NCBI GenBank assembly: GCA_963576735.1
Contig: OY755187.1
Coordinates: forward strand, 6,448,001-6,512,000
Length of the DNA: 64,000 bases
Direction: 5' to 3'
Source of the DNA: Bedellia somnulentella
Taxonomy: Eukaryota; Arthropoda; Insecta; Lepidoptera; Bedelliidae
The notes under the pieces are model-generated. The model was not told the origin of the DNA. It searched no databases and saw nothing but the letters and a program-made list of their open reading frames with translations. The position numbers and the translations under genes are program-made. Shown here piece after piece: positions 43,298-56,143 of the stretch. Each line of letters opens with the position of its first letter. Positions within the stretch are counted from its first letter, which is position 1.

Positions 43298-46200
43298 GCG
43301 ACAGAATAGAAGAGAGAGCAACGTCGAACACGCAATCCTGAAACAAACTATTTTTTAACTCTCGTCTCAGTATCTGTGACTTCATTATGTAAATTTTTAT
43401 TATCCCTTGTGTGATTTGACAGACGTGAATTGAAAGTTATACGAATTCTCATCTGAGAGTCGAGAAAAAGTCTTCAGAACTTATTTAACCGTAAAACTTA
43501 CAAAATTCGTGATTATAACGGTGGGATATTGTGAAATGTTGTTTTTAGTTATGTTTTCAATGATTTTACTCACTTTCAGCATGATGGATTATTAAGTAAC
43601 ATCACCCTGATTTTCTTCAGATTTGACCGGACTATTGTTTTTATGAATCAATATTGTGACTATGATTACACAAGTACACAGATACCCATTTATTTTTGTG
43701 CATGACTAACGTAGCCGCTTAGGAACTTTTTAAGTGATTGTTGCGAGATTATACATATACTTACGCCGTTAGTGCCTACTAGGGTAGGTAGAGACTCGAT
43801 GGCCACTTTGTACGATCCTGGCAAATACTCGTGCTTTGTTTACATTCATCAATCTTTGCATCTTTTATTCTTCAAACTTCGAAAATCTGCCTTTTTGATT
43901 AATTTAACATACGTAAAAAACAAGTTTTTCATCTTTAATTATATTTTCTTGATATTGCATAGGTTAATTAACGTTTATGTATGATAAACACATCAAATAA
44001 AAACATAATCTGATATCTACATTTCCTCTCATGAAACTCCGACAGTGTTGACCTAATTCGGTAACTGACAGGATAATCTTATTTAGCACTGTCAATATAA
44101 TTTGTTAAGCCTCACCATTGACACGATACAACTGTTCTGTTGGGATTAAAATACGTCTAACGCAGCGAACAACTGTCGAGTTTGATTAATGATTGCTTTT
44201 GAGTATTTGTCTGAGTGATGGAACTCAAAATAGAGGATCACGCTTTAAATACTCGAAGGGATGGCAGAGATACTAATACTATGATACGTTAAGTGTCATT
44301 AGTATTATCTCGTGTTCAGAGACGACGTTTTGGACAGTGAATCTACCGGATAGGGGGCAGGAGTATCGCAGGTTTTATGTATTCATTAAGTTATTACGCT
44401 TAAAGAAAGGTATGGTAATTTAAAGGATGCAAAAACTAGCAATGTAGCTGTATAAATACTCGAATAAGACATAATGCTATAATATATAATGAGTTTGTTT
44501 ATAATACATCCCCATATATAATTAAGAAAAATTTGATTTTCTTTAAACTTAGTTCAACTTGTTTGGCACCTACATTTAATTTTCAGCTTTGTCTTAAGTA
44601 CTTCTTACTGTTCTAATTTATTCTCTTAAGTTTGTTTGAAGTGACGCTTAAATCAAATGGATATTAAGGTACGGCAAACAATATCAACTTTTTAAGCTGT
44701 TTAATAATGTGAAATTAATATATTTTAAGAAAAATACATGCATATTTATACTCACGGCTATAGTAGAAGAGATAGCCAGAGCTAAGGAATTAGAAATTCC
44801 TTAAACACTTTTGGAAGTTAAGTGGGCGAAAGATGGTGAAATAAAAATTTCTGGTGATGACATCGCCCAAAAAATCCATTAAAAGCTCCAATACCCTTAG
44901 TTGCTTCTTACGTAAATCCAAAGGAAAGAAATGAGGTAGTGCTATTCTAAGCTGACACTATACAGCTTTCATGACAAATTAAAGATAAACTTGTACTGTG
45001 AAGTACGTATTTTTAGTTTCTGCCGAAGTCTGAAGTGACAGGAATAAAAGAGCACGTATGAGAAGAACAAAAAGGTGAAGAAAGTAAGACAGATTTAACT
45101 ACATCGTTCAAAATGGCAATTTGAAGTTTCTGCCTTCCCCGATGGGAATAATTGGCTCGAGCTTAAGTGTTTGGTAAATATTGCAATTATTTTCTTTATG
45201 CGTAAGTACTGAGTACTTCCGATGAAGAACATAATACGAGTATCTTCTTTTCTTGTGACGACAATAGCAGGATATAAAACTACAACTAAATTTTGACATA
45301 ATATAACATAAACGTTCACGCCGAATATCCCCGAAGGGGTTGGCAGAGGTACTAATACTTCTGAACATCACGTGACTTTGTCACCTGGTGTTCAGAGTAC
45401 CCACGTTTTGAATGGGCAGTGTATTCACGTGATAGGGGGCAGGCCTATCGCCGTTTACCAGATTTCACTTCGAGAAAAGTTAAATTGGCTGTCCAATGAA
45501 AAAAAATATAAAGAGAAATCTTTACCAATAGAAAACAAAAACATCTTTCAAACTGTTATAAGCATAAGTGGGTACTCTGAATACCAGGTGATATTGTCAC
45601 GTGATGTTTAGAAGTATTGATACCTCTGCCAACCCTTTATGGGATATACGGCGTGAACGTTTGAGTAATTGAAACTCATAATCAATTATTTTATAGAAAC
45701 ATATAAACATATAACATAAACGTTCACGCCGAATATCCCCGAAGGGGTTGGCAGAGGTACTAATACTTCTGAACATCACGTGACTTTGTCACCTGGTGTT
45801 CAGAGTACCCACGTTTTGCATGGACAGTGTACTCACGTGATAGGGGGCAAGCCTATCGCCGTTTTTGTACGAATACACTGTCACATGACCAAGTACAACT
45901 CAGCCATGTGGGTTTCCTCACGATGTTTTCCTTCACCGTTAACAACCATGATAAATTAACCACACATATGTCTTTAGAAAAGACAAATTGGTGTAGGCCC
46001 GATCCAGGATTTGAACACTAGTCGTTTGCACGATAACCGAGTGTTCTACCCACTGGGCTATCACGGTTGCTATTTTATAAAAATTATGTTTTTAACCTGA
46101 ACTGCAAACCTTTTACTTGCTAAAGCGATTCTTTAGATAAGCAAACAACTTCCAAGAGCAACTGAGTTTACGTGTTATATTATTAATTATATTAGTATTT

Positions 46201-48799
46201 TTTTGTGTATCGTATCAATCATAAAGTAATTTCAACCGTGGAACAGGGTTATTTTTCTTTCAAAGCCATTCAGATAAACTATAGGTGCTCTTGTAGACTA
46301 ATAGATTTTACGCTGCTGAGGTAAGGTACGGTGACTAGTAATTTTGTTGATTTTATTAAAACATCTTTTTCCTTTTAGACTTCTTAAGGGGAAAAAGATT
46401 TAAGGAATGTATCGATATGAGATCTGTACAGTCATTCGTTATTGGAGTCGTAAGTGTATGAAGATCAAAAGAAGTTTTGGCTGGAAACTTCTTAAAAAAT
46501 CTTGTTTTTTCTTAGAAACTTCCGCCGCAATTATAAATTCTATGCGCCATAATAACGTAAATAAATAAAGAACAGCTATAAACTCTATTCAGCGAATTAA
46601 CTTAATGCCATATTTTTTCAAGAAATACAGCTAGCAAGAAACTTGTGTATGCAAGTTAAAGTTTCGCAATAATATCTAGCATTGAGGCCCATTTCGCTAA
46701 AGTGAAACTAAGTTTCACAATTTTTACGACACAATAAAAAATACCGAAGGAATATTGAAGTTAAAATTTACTTATGCAAGTTTTTATGTTTTTTGGTCGA
46801 CATCTGCTATAAAGTAAACGATTAGAAATACTGCATTGCGAAGCGTAGTGTTATTGAAATTCGACGTATGAGACTACGCCTTATGAGAGATATTGATGAG
46901 TCAATAAAAATATTGTATACCAAAGTGCCCAGCAAAATTGCATTGGATGACTTTAAATCAATGATGATGAATAAAGAAACCTAGTATTTTCTCAAATTTG
47001 GTGATTAACACACATACATACATATACTCACGTCTATAAATCCCTAGGAGGGCCAGCCAGAGCTTAAGATTTAGTGGGAAAATATTGTAAAGTATTAAAT
47101 CAATCAAAATATCTTGAGATGATGGGTCTCTTACCGCGTTGCCCAAAATCCCTCCCCAATACCCTTAGCCGCCTCTTACGAACACCCATGGGAAGAAATG
47201 GGGTAGTGCTGTTCTAGGCCGGCTCCATTGAGGGTTGAAAAACCCATTTTCGTAATAAAAAATACTAATACACTTTTAAACTCTCGCGGGTTGTAGAAAG
47301 ACTTGTATAATAACATATCCAAGTTAATCCACTTTGAATTAAGTTGAACATCTACCTAGAACTGTTTCAAATCGGTTAACGCGGAAACCACTGTAAAACT
47401 GTTACAAGTTGAACTTGTTAAATGCAAGAAACTTGACAAACACGATGGAAGACTAGATTTATGTTTGGTAAGGGTTAATATCTGGTATTAAATAGATACT
47501 AGTTATTAACCCTCAATTATTAACCCTTATTAGTAACTGTTAACCATTACTACTACTATTAACCCTAACCTAACCTACTAATAATTAACCCTTAATAGAT
47601 AGCCATGTAGTGCCAGCTTAGAATGTAAACTACACCCTTCTACCCAAGAGTGACAGAAAAGGCGACTAAGGGTATGAGGCTTTTTTAAGTGGTTCTTCAG
47701 CGATGCGGTTGGGGACCCATCACTAACAATACTTTATTTCTACATCTTGTCCCCTATCAATTTCAAAATTGATGAGGAGTTACTAGCTCTACAGCTTTTG
47801 CTACCCCTTTTTGGGATTTATGGCCGTGCGTTGCGTTGTATGTATGTATTTTTATGCGTAATATTATTATCGTGAGTAATGTGAATGTAATTCCATGAAC
47901 CAAGAGTTTTAATTTCGCAGTTCCTTATCAACTATTAAAGTAAATGCGTCATTAAGATTGCATGAAATTAGGTAACTCGTATTTCGAAATTTAAGATTTT
48001 TTGTGCAGAATGCGTTATACATATATTATATTATACGTTCAAAATATTCTTAAGGCTTGAAATCCCAAAAAGGAGTAGCTAGAGCTTCAGAGCTAGAAAC
48101 TCCCCAGCCACATTTAAAAATTTATAAAGGGGGAAGATGGTAAAAATAAAGTAGAACCATTGCACTAACCCATTTCTTTCCGTGGAAATTGTAACAGTTG
48201 ATAGTGTTTTGGGGTAATCTAGAGATTGTTGACTAAAGACCTAGAGACTGTAAGACTAAAGACTCATCTCACCCATGTAACAATGTTTATACACTGTGAT
48301 TCTAACCAAAAACCTGTACATGCATACGTACATATACTCACGGCCAAAAATACCAAAAAGGGATAGCCAGAGCTGAAGAGCTAAAAACTCCTTAACTACA
48401 TTTGGAAGTTGATAAGGGGGAAGATGGTAGAAATTTAGTAAAACCTGTGTAATTTCAAATAGCACTAACTCATTTAATTTCGTGGTTATTGTACGAGATG
48501 ATTTTGGGCATTTTAGTAACTTTTGGGTGATGTGGCTAGAGACCCATAACAAACCATACTTAATTTTACATTCTTTTTCCACTGAATTTCCTAGCAGTAC
48601 AGTATTCAAAGCAAAAAACGAAGCAACAACTGTCTATCTACATTAAACTGACTGCGAACAAAATGCAAAGGCCAACAGTTCAGTACGTTCCGCACTAATA
48701 CTATTAGCGTATGGGCCCATTAAAACTAAAACGCCTAGAAAACTGAGACGGCCCGAGCTCAGCCAACTATGACGTCACACTGAGCGGTTAATGTAACAA
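43298..48799. repeat. Tandem segmental duplication, copy B
   Basis: Starts CTAATGCGACAGAATAGAAG and ends CGGTTAATGTAACAA. Carries the same SINE and LINE fragments as copy A (+5616), including an RTE-like LINE 3' fragment on the minus strand at 43749-43894 that keeps a ~12-bp segment missing in A. Lacks the SINE1 of copy A. Confidence 0.95.
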
Positions 48800-50641
48800 T
48801 GTTTATCCACTTTGAGGTGGTAACGACCTGCTTAAATTTCATGAGGTTCGCTATCTACTCTCTTTGTACTGGCTTTGTGTAAATATATGTTAAAACTGGA
48901 AAGGTTCGTGTCTTACATCGCTGTAAGTTTTAAGATTTCATCTTTTGTGAGGAAATCGATGTTGCGAGTTGGTTATTAGATTTATGCTACAATGATATTG
49001 CATAAAGTCAACTCGACTCAACTTCACGCAGAATCGTTAAAGCTTTGGCAGAGGTACTAAAACTTTTGAACATTACGTAATATATTTGTAGTTTGCTGTT
49101 CAATTCACACCCAATTTTGTTTAGATACGGCATTCCCGAGAAAGGGGAAGCCTGTCGGCATTTTTATAGAAATACACTGATACACACATAAGCACAGCTC
49201 AAGCCATGTGGGTTTCCTGACGGTGTTTTGCCTCACCTTCATCTTGATAAATTATCCACAATATGACTTACCAAAAGAAAGGATGGAAAAATGGAACCAC
49301 GTTTATAATGATAGTTTGGCACTAACTTGTTGAGCAAAATTTGATTTTCTGACCATGTGGTTCAAATCCCATTACCAACAATGATTTAAGTTAGAACCGT
49401 AAAAAAGTAAGGTAAGTAGATTAAATAAACCAATATCAACCAGCAAACATTCGTTTTAAATGGGAATAAAACCCGATATCTGAAAATTCCGCGTTACGAG
49501 TTATTTTTTGCATTGCGTTATTTACGAGTACTTTATTGTTTGAAAAATTAATGTGCTGTTAATCTTTTGAATAAAATAAAATAAATAAATAACTATTAAA
49601 AACCACTAGACCTAAAGAAGTACAAGTTAATACTACGAGAAAATATTGCTTTTAAACCTCTTCAGCGTTAACTTACTAAGTGAAAAGTTAGAAACACGCA
49701 AGTCAGTTATTATAACAAATCATATCTCTAAATATTTTCATGTGAAATATAAATTAAGAATCAACTAGGATCTAAATAATCGCGGTAACAAATCAGAGCC
49801 AATAATTCCACAAAAAATTCTTCTCGTTAACCCTTTACTCGCACTCTTTTTTGTTATATATATTTTATGTTTACTCCTTATTTTCGTACACGTAAAAGTT
49901 TTCATTATTTAGAATTTTAACATTTTAAATTTACACAATCACCCAAGGATATGAAATCAATAATAGAACTTTTAAACGATCGTTTATTCTAAAATGTAAG
50001 TTCTATACTATATTCTTCAGTATTAAAAATTATTTATTTTAAGTTTTGTTCTACCCGTTAGACGTTGAACAGTGCCCTAATTATTATTTATCTATTTAAC
50101 CTATTACAATTTAAAAAAGTAGTATTGTACATTAACGTACAAAAATATTACTATGCTAAGCCAGTCTATTCTTACTTATGTAGTTGTATTAATTATGTAT
50201 TTTGGGTACCCCGATTTCCTGGCCCTGTAAAAGCTCCATTCACTGAGTCATAATATTACCTGACTGAACTCCAGTTTGTACGTTTTAATATAGCTCCGAA
50301 GTATTTCAAAGTGTCAGAGGAACTTCTTAATAAGCTGAGATATCTCATAACTGTTCTGTGTTGATATGCCGTGATATCTTGTAGGGTTACCATTTCATTA
50401 CATGCATATTAACTTTATTTACCTCACACTCCTTGAAAATGTGAAATTAAAGTTTTCATTAGTAAGGACCAGTTTATGAAACAGAAAAATATAAAAATAA
50501 TAAAATACATAACGATAATAATAATAATTACTTGTAGTATGTAAGTCTTGTGATGTTTTTGAATTCTGTGTTTTTCTTTTATTGGAGACACAGTAGTTTG
50601 ATGTATTGCATATTGTTCTGTATATGTAAAGTATGTATCTC
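48800..50641. other. Mostly unrecognised AT-rich DNA
   Basis: Apart from a decayed SINE2 no gene or repeat was identified. The 62- and 74-codon ORFs at 50065 and 50643 have no motifs. Confidence 0.5.
49030..49280 (-). mobile_element. SINE2 copy, strongly decayed
   Basis: GGCAGAGGTACTAAAAC, TTTTTATAGAAATACACTG, GCCATGTGGGTTTCCTGACG and ATGATAAATTA-like blocks in SINE2 order. Confidence 0.7.
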
Positions 50642-50893
50642 ATAAATAAAAGATGTTATTAAAGGAAAGAAAAATTTTGACACTGGCGGGGTTCGAACCC
50701 GCGACCTTCGGGTATACGCCCCCGTCGCTCTGCCAACTGAGCTACAGTGTCAGTTGGCAGAGCGACGGGGGCGTATACCCGAAGGTCGCGGGTTCGAACC
50801 CCGCCAGTGTCGAAATTTTTCTTTCCTTTAATAACATCTTTTATTTATGAGTAATAATCCCCACATGAGGAATTCATGTCAAAAAACATTAAA
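50642..50893. repeat. tRNA-like hairpin repeat, copy 3 (best preserved)
   Basis: Arms 50642-50740 and 50750-50848 (99 nt each) are reverse complements with one mismatch; loop GCTACAGTG. A ~45-bp non-palindromic flank (CCCCACATGAGGAATTCATG ...) follows, as at 31517-31560. The 65-codon ORF across it is an artefact. Confidence 0.92.
50679..50751 (-). tRNA. tRNA-like sequence, probably a pseudo-tRNA within the hairpin repeat
   Basis: 73 nt on the minus strand with a perfect 7-bp acceptor stem (GACACTG/CAGTGTC), D stem GCTC/GAGC, and T arm GCGGG-TTCGAAC-CCCGC. The anticodon arm has only 4 pairs (CGGG/CCCG) and an 8-nt loop GGCGTATA, so it is unlikely to be a working tRNA and I give no amino acid. 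Confidence 0.5.
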
Positions 50894-51129
50894 TTAAAGT
50901 ATGTATCTATTGAAAAACCTAAAATAAAATAAAAATAAAAAAATAAAAATCCTTTATTTACAAGAAACAAGAGTATATGCGGTGGTAGGTTTTTTTTACA
51001 AATGTTCTTCCTGTTCTGCCTTGCGGCGTGTAAATATTAAATATTGATGACAATAGGTAACCGATAATTAATAAGAATACATTCAAATATTACCTAATAA
51101 ATAAACAAATGAAACCTAAACCAGGAGAC

Positions 51130-51260
51130 CTAGCAAGAGCACCATTTTATCGTCATGATATCTGTTAAAATGAGATGACAGTATATAAAACTAAGTAAGT
51201 GCATAAGAGATGGCTGTTTCATACCACGTGATATCTAGTTACAATGTCGCTCGGACTAGC
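51130..51260. mobile_element. Second, decayed copy of the 134-bp MITE
   Basis: CTAGCAAGAGCACCATTTTA, GTTAAAATGAGATGACAGTA, CTAAGTAAGTGCATAAGAG and GTCGCTCGGACTAG parallel the element at 26875-27008. Confidence 0.75.
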
Positions 51261-51547
51261 TATACTGGGTTTGTAACCTGTAGTTCATAGACCCTAAATA
51301 CTATTTCATGACTATTAAGTATTTAAAATATTATCGCCTTTTGCCTGAGAATAATTTGCATGACCTTTTATTTCTGGAAAAGAACCGTGATCCCTTTGAA
51401 ATTTTGAAAGGGGTGCATGTCTGGAAAAAGGTTAAGAAACGCTGAAAGTTTTTAAATCATGTTGAGTTATTACGGACCTTGCAATAAGGTGAGAACCCCT
51501 AAAGGTGCTTGACTTGCATAAATTCAAAAACAACCATAATTTGAAAA

Positions 51548-51680
51548 GCATGCATGAAAAGATTGATTGATGTGAACGAGGCTAGAGAGGTTTGTCAGGA
51601 TCGTAGAAAGTGGCGATCGATAGTCTCTGCCTACCCCAATGGGAACTAACGGCGTGAGTATATTTATGTATGTACGTATA
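51548..51680 (+). pseudogene. RTE-like LINE 3' end, 5'-truncated
   Basis: ATGAAAAGATTGATTGATGTG encodes KRLIDVNEAREVCQDRRKWR, then the 3' module CTCTGCCTACCCCAATGGGA ... GGCGTGAGTATAT. Tail faces the next copy (tail to tail). Confidence 0.85.
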
Positions 51681-51697
51681 TTAGCACCTATTTAATA

Positions 51698-51948
51698 CAT
51701 ACATACATACATACATATTCTCACGCCGTTAGTTCCCATTGGGGTAGGCAGAGACTATCGATCGCCACTTTGTACGATCCTGGCAAACCTCTCTGGCTTC
51801 GTTTACATCCATCAATCTTTTCATACATGCTCTTTTATTCTTCATACTGCGGACACCTGCCTTTTTGAGCACATGTTCTATTTGATCCAAATGTGTCCTC
51901 CGAGGTCGTCCTCTACTAACATTACCTTCCACATTGGCTCTATATATT
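51698..51948 (-). pseudogene. RTE-like LINE C-terminal end, 5'-truncated
   Basis: On the minus strand: MEGNVSRGRPRRTHLDQIEH, VLKKAGVRSMKNKRACMKR, DVNEAREVCQDRTKWR, stop-containing end RSIVSAYPNGN, then the 3' module and (TATG)n tail. Close to the copy at 56300-56910. Only the last ~70 codons are present. Confidence 0.88.
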
Positions 51949-52141
51949 TAATACTTGTTATTAATAGTTACCATACTCGAATCTAGTCAGTCAGTAGTTT
52001 GAACATATTTTAAGCAGAAAAAATGATTAATTATTTAAACGTGAAGCAATAATTAATACGTTTTTGTTATTCAGAAAAAAATTGCCAATACGTGTAGTAA
52101 GAAGGAGAATTCAGTATTTATCAACTTTAAAAAAAAAAGTG

Positions 52142-52292
52142 GCTTTTCAGCGATGCATTTGGAAACCAATCACCAACATACTTTATTTCTACCATCTTAT
52201 CCCCTATTAACTTCTAAATGTAGCTGAGTTTCCAGCTCTGAAGCTCTGGCTACCTCTTTTTGGGATTTATGGCCGTGAGTATTGTATGTATG
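52142..52292 (+). mobile_element. SINE1B 3' part
   Basis: CAGCGATGCATTTGGAAACC to TATGGCCGTGAGTATTG plus (TATG)n. Confidence 0.82.
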
Positions 52293-52312
52293 TATCTTTA
52301 CAAATATTATAT

Positions 52313-52482
52313 TCTTTTAAGGGATTTTTGGGCGATGCGGTTGGAGTCCCATCACCAACAACCTTTATTTTACCATCCTTTCCCCACTCAACCTTCCAAA
52401 AGTGGCTGAGGAATTTCAAATTCCTTAGCTCTGGCTACCCCTTCTAGGGATTTATGGATGTGAGTATATGTATGTATGTATA
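52313..52482 (+). mobile_element. SINE1A 3' part
   Basis: TTTTAAGGGATTTTTGGGCG to GATGTGAGTATATG plus (TATG)n; directly behind a SINE1B tail. Confidence 0.85.
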
Positions 52483-52802
52483 TTCTAATAGTGGGAAAAA
52501 GTGGCTAAAAAGTTTTAATTTATTTTAAATCCTAGCTACTTTTTCTTCAATAAGATACGTTCTTAATTATAAAATCATCCTAAACTACATAACAAAGGTA
52601 ACATTAATTTAATTATCTCAACATCATGGCATGGTAACCCAATTGAAGAGCAAACAATCTTCAACTGAGAACATCGCACTTTGTAAACACGAGAGTTGAC
52701 AAAATCCTTTGTTTCAGCAAATATTTGAACGTACCGTAAAGTTAGTTAGTGATTAGATGACATGCGTTTGAAAATGATGATAAACTATTTGCATGTAAAT
52801 AC

Positions 52803-53044
52803 AAACATACATATACTCACGGCCTTAAATCCCAAAAAGAGGTAGCCAGAGATTTAGTGCAAAGAACAACTTAGCCACATTTGGAAGTTGATTGGGGACA
52901 AGATGGGGAAATAAAATATCGTCGGTGATGGGTCTCCAAACGCATCGCCCAAAAATCACTTTAAAAAGTCCCACACCATTAGTCGCCTCTTACAACACCC
53001 ATGCTCAGAAAAGGGTAGTGACTTTCTAAGCCGGCATTACACGG
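52803..53044 (-). mobile_element. SINE1B copy, full length
   Basis: CATACATATACTCACGGCC to GCCGGCATTACACGGC. Confidence 0.88.
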
Positions 53045-53247
53045 CATTTGCATGTATGATGTATATAAACTAGACTTTATATTTGCATGCTGAAATTTTA
53101 ACTTGCAAAATGGGTAGTTTGTATTGTTCGTAATATTTTTTTTTGCTACATAGTTAGGAAACTAACTGTATTGATCGATATAGCAATGCAGCATTCGTGG
53201 ACATTAGAAGCTGTTGGTTTGATTAAGTTACTAACATACTCACATTT

Positions 53248-53347
53248 GGTTCAGGTGTGTCCTCCGATCGTCCTCTTCTTATATTAACTTCCACATTGGC
53301 TCTATAGATCTCTTTCACCAATTTACAGTCATCCATCCTCTCTATGA
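53248..53347 (-). pseudogene. RTE-like LINE internal fragment
   Basis: Matches the codons for HIERMDD-KLVKEIYRANVE and the GRPRR region on the minus strand (TTCCACATTGGCTCTATAGA); both ends truncated. Confidence 0.75.
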
Positions 53348-53920
53348 TATATACAAAATCAGTCTGTTCTTAGAATAAAAAATATTCAAGGAATACACTT
53401 CAACTTGAAATTCTATTTTTTTCTATTATAACAGTTTAGTTTCTCTTCCTACCCTAAGATTAGTTGATTCTAATTTTGTTTTTCTCCTTTTTCAGTCTTC
53501 CCTTTTAGTAATTTTAATGAGTACGATCAAATTGGTTAGCTCAATTCTGAAATATTATTACGAAATCCAAAATATTCAGCTACTTTTGGAAGCTACATAA
53601 GAAAAAAATTGTGAAAATGTATTATACCTAAAAAAAATACTCTACCCGCTTCGATTCTTCCGTCACCCGCGAAAGTTGCGATATACTATCTAGAAAAAAA
53701 AACTTTATAGTGAGTATGAACCATTTCACAGATCACAAAAACTAAAAGGATACAAAGATAATTGAAGACGAAAACCTATATCACGTTCACGTGGTGTCAT
53801 CGTAAAGTTTACAGCCTGGAGGCACTTACGGTCGTGTCACCTGGATTCTTCGTTTGTGAACACGTTCCGATAGAAAAAAGCTGCTTTGACATTTTATTTA
53901 TTTAGGTATTTTTATAGTAA
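53348..53920. other. Spacer without recognised features
   Basis: No supported gene or repeat. Confidence 0.45.
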
Positions 53921-53990
53921 CCCTGATAGCTCAGTGGTTAGAATACTGCTTTTTGTGCAGTCGATGAGGGCTCAAATCTCGGGTCAGGCC
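53921..53990 (+). mobile_element. SINE2 tRNA-like head only
   Basis: AACCCTGATAGCTCAGTGG (A box) and GCTCAAATCTCGGGTC (B box-like). Confidence 0.75.
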
Positions 53991-54721
53991 TTAGTAACAT
54001 GGACTATAAAATAAATATAATTTCGCAAAAGGTATGCATTGACTAAAAAACTTCGGATGTTTTACCACTGTATTAAACCAGTGGCTTTTTAACCGACTTC
54101 AAAAAAAGGAGTGTTCTCAATTCGACCGGTATATTTTTTTTTTTTTTTTTATGTTTGTTCGCCGATTACTTTGCCATTTATGAACCGATTTTGATTATTA
54201 TTTTTTTATTCGAAAGAAGATACTCCCGGATTGGTACCATGATGAGGATATCAGGGTCTGATGATGGGATCCTGGAGAAATCGAGGGGCACCCTCAAATT
54301 TTATAGGCAAATGTACCGCGTTTTACATATTTTCTAAATTTATATTGGCATTTGCTTCTGAAAATCATATTGTTATGCTGCTGAGCTGATGATAGAAGGT
54401 GTGGATCCTCAATCACTAGGTATTAGGAAACAGTTCTTTCCACATTCTATATAGATTTATACTCCTCTTTGTAGCTTTTATGAAGAGAAGTACAGGTTCA
54501 CTAAACATTTCTTTTGTTATGTTATTGTTACCGAGAAAGTACCATGAGACCAGGATCTGATGATGGCACCCCAGGAAATCGAGGGGACTGTCGAAACTCA
54601 CAATTATGTGACAGTGTATTTGTTCAAAACGCCGATAGGCCTGCCCTGTATAACGTGAGAACACTGTGCAAGCAAATCGTGGGTACTCTGAACAACAGGT
54701 GACAATGTCACGTGATATTCA

Positions 54722-55283
54722 TCAATAGGGTCATTCAAACACCGGTTCAAAATACACCTTCTTCAACAACAAAAAACATCACAATAAATCTTCCACAAAA
54801 TTCAATGCATCTCTCTTATAAAAATATCTTATTTCTTTTCTTATAAAATCTATTAAATAAATATATTGGTCCCTTAACTTATTTTATTTTATTTTATTAT
54901 CTCTATTATAGCATATTATTAATATTGGTACGATTTGTTTATTTATTTACTATTGATTTAAGGCTGGCTGCTCATTAATGATTGCTCACTGAAATCTAAT
55001 TTCTTTTTGTTCTTTTTAAGTGTTGAGTTATTTTCTTCTAATCTCCCAGTAGCACAGTTACAACGAGTGGTTTAAGGTTAGGTAAACTGATTATGTCGGA
55101 CTTAATATGTAAGTTACAGGCGGTACCAGAAAACCAGCTCCCCAGCAGTGTCCTGCGGATAATGTTGGGAACCTAGCTGAGGTACTTTGCCTTTTTGTTG
55201 CCATCTTTTCTTTTTAAATTGTAATGTTTGTATATGTTGTTATTGTGTTTGGTAACAAATAAATATCTTTTATCTTTTTATCT
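54722..55283 (+). mobile_element. 562-bp retroelement insertion in SINE2
   Basis: Flanked by ATATTCA (54715-54721 and 55284-55290); absent from the equivalent site at ~18540. Ends with AATAAATATC and a (TTTTATC) tail, as in LINE/SINE 3' ends. Family not identified; a cue for a LINE 3' UTR is the run of non-coding T-rich sequence. Confidence 0.85.
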
Positions 55284-55550
55284 ATATTCAGAAGTATTAC
55301 TACCTCTGCTAACCCCTTCAGGGATATTCGGCGTGAGCGTTTGAGTCTTTCTTGAGATGTAGAATTGAAGACCATCGCCTTTCGAAGGATTTTAAGAACA
55401 ATGTAAGGTTACATATGGTTGAGCCTATTTAATATCGTACTATAATAGAAATACCGGAAATACGAAGAATAATACAGTAACTGTCGCTTCCTCATCTGAG
55501 AGGCATCTTTGCCAGGTCTACCCATCTCTAAAACTCGTAAAATAAAATAA

Positions 55551-56143
55551 TTTTTAACAAAAAGAAAACCGACTTCATAGAAAAACAACCGAAAATAAAC
55601 AATCTAGTACTAAAAAGTACGAAATAAGTTTTTTAATTGAATATGAGTACTGTGATTGATACCTTAGCAATTTCTTTATTCCACACTCGTCAGTTCAACC
55701 TACCTAAATATTACAATTCTCTTAAATAAATTTTTGAGTCGGTGCCAGACAAACAAAAGTAAATTCACCCTGCTATCTATCTCTGATTATTACAATCTAA
55801 ACAATATATATCTATCGCCTAACGTTTTAAATGATAATACGTACCAAAATCAATTTACCCTACAACTACAAGGTACCCTACATTTTACATGTATATGAAG
55901 TGCGAAATACACACTTCTTATTATCAATTATCATCGAGGCTGGCACCGGCTCACAAATTAATTTAAGAGAATTTTTAGATTTAGGTAGGTTGAACTGACG
56001 CGTGTGGAATAAAGAAATTGCTAAGGTATCAATCACAGTACTCATATTCAATTAAAAAACTTATTTCGTACTTTTTAGTACTAGATTGTTTATTTTCGGT
56101 TGTTTTTCTATGAAGTCGGTTTTCTTTTTGTTAAAAATTATTT
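55551..56143. mobile_element. Foldback MITE, second copy
   Basis: Long terminal inverted repeats (AAAAAGAAAACCGACTTCAT ... ATGAAGTCGGTTTTCTTTTT) of ~200 bp or more, with a central ~190 bp loop. Its flanks are not inverted, unlike the copy inside 18986-19880. Confidence 0.87.

Noticed and set aside
50653..50850. 65-codon ORF starting MLLKERKILTLAGFEPATFG
   Set aside because: The protein is a translation of the tRNA-like hairpin; such GFEPATFG ORFs arise from tRNA-like repeats.
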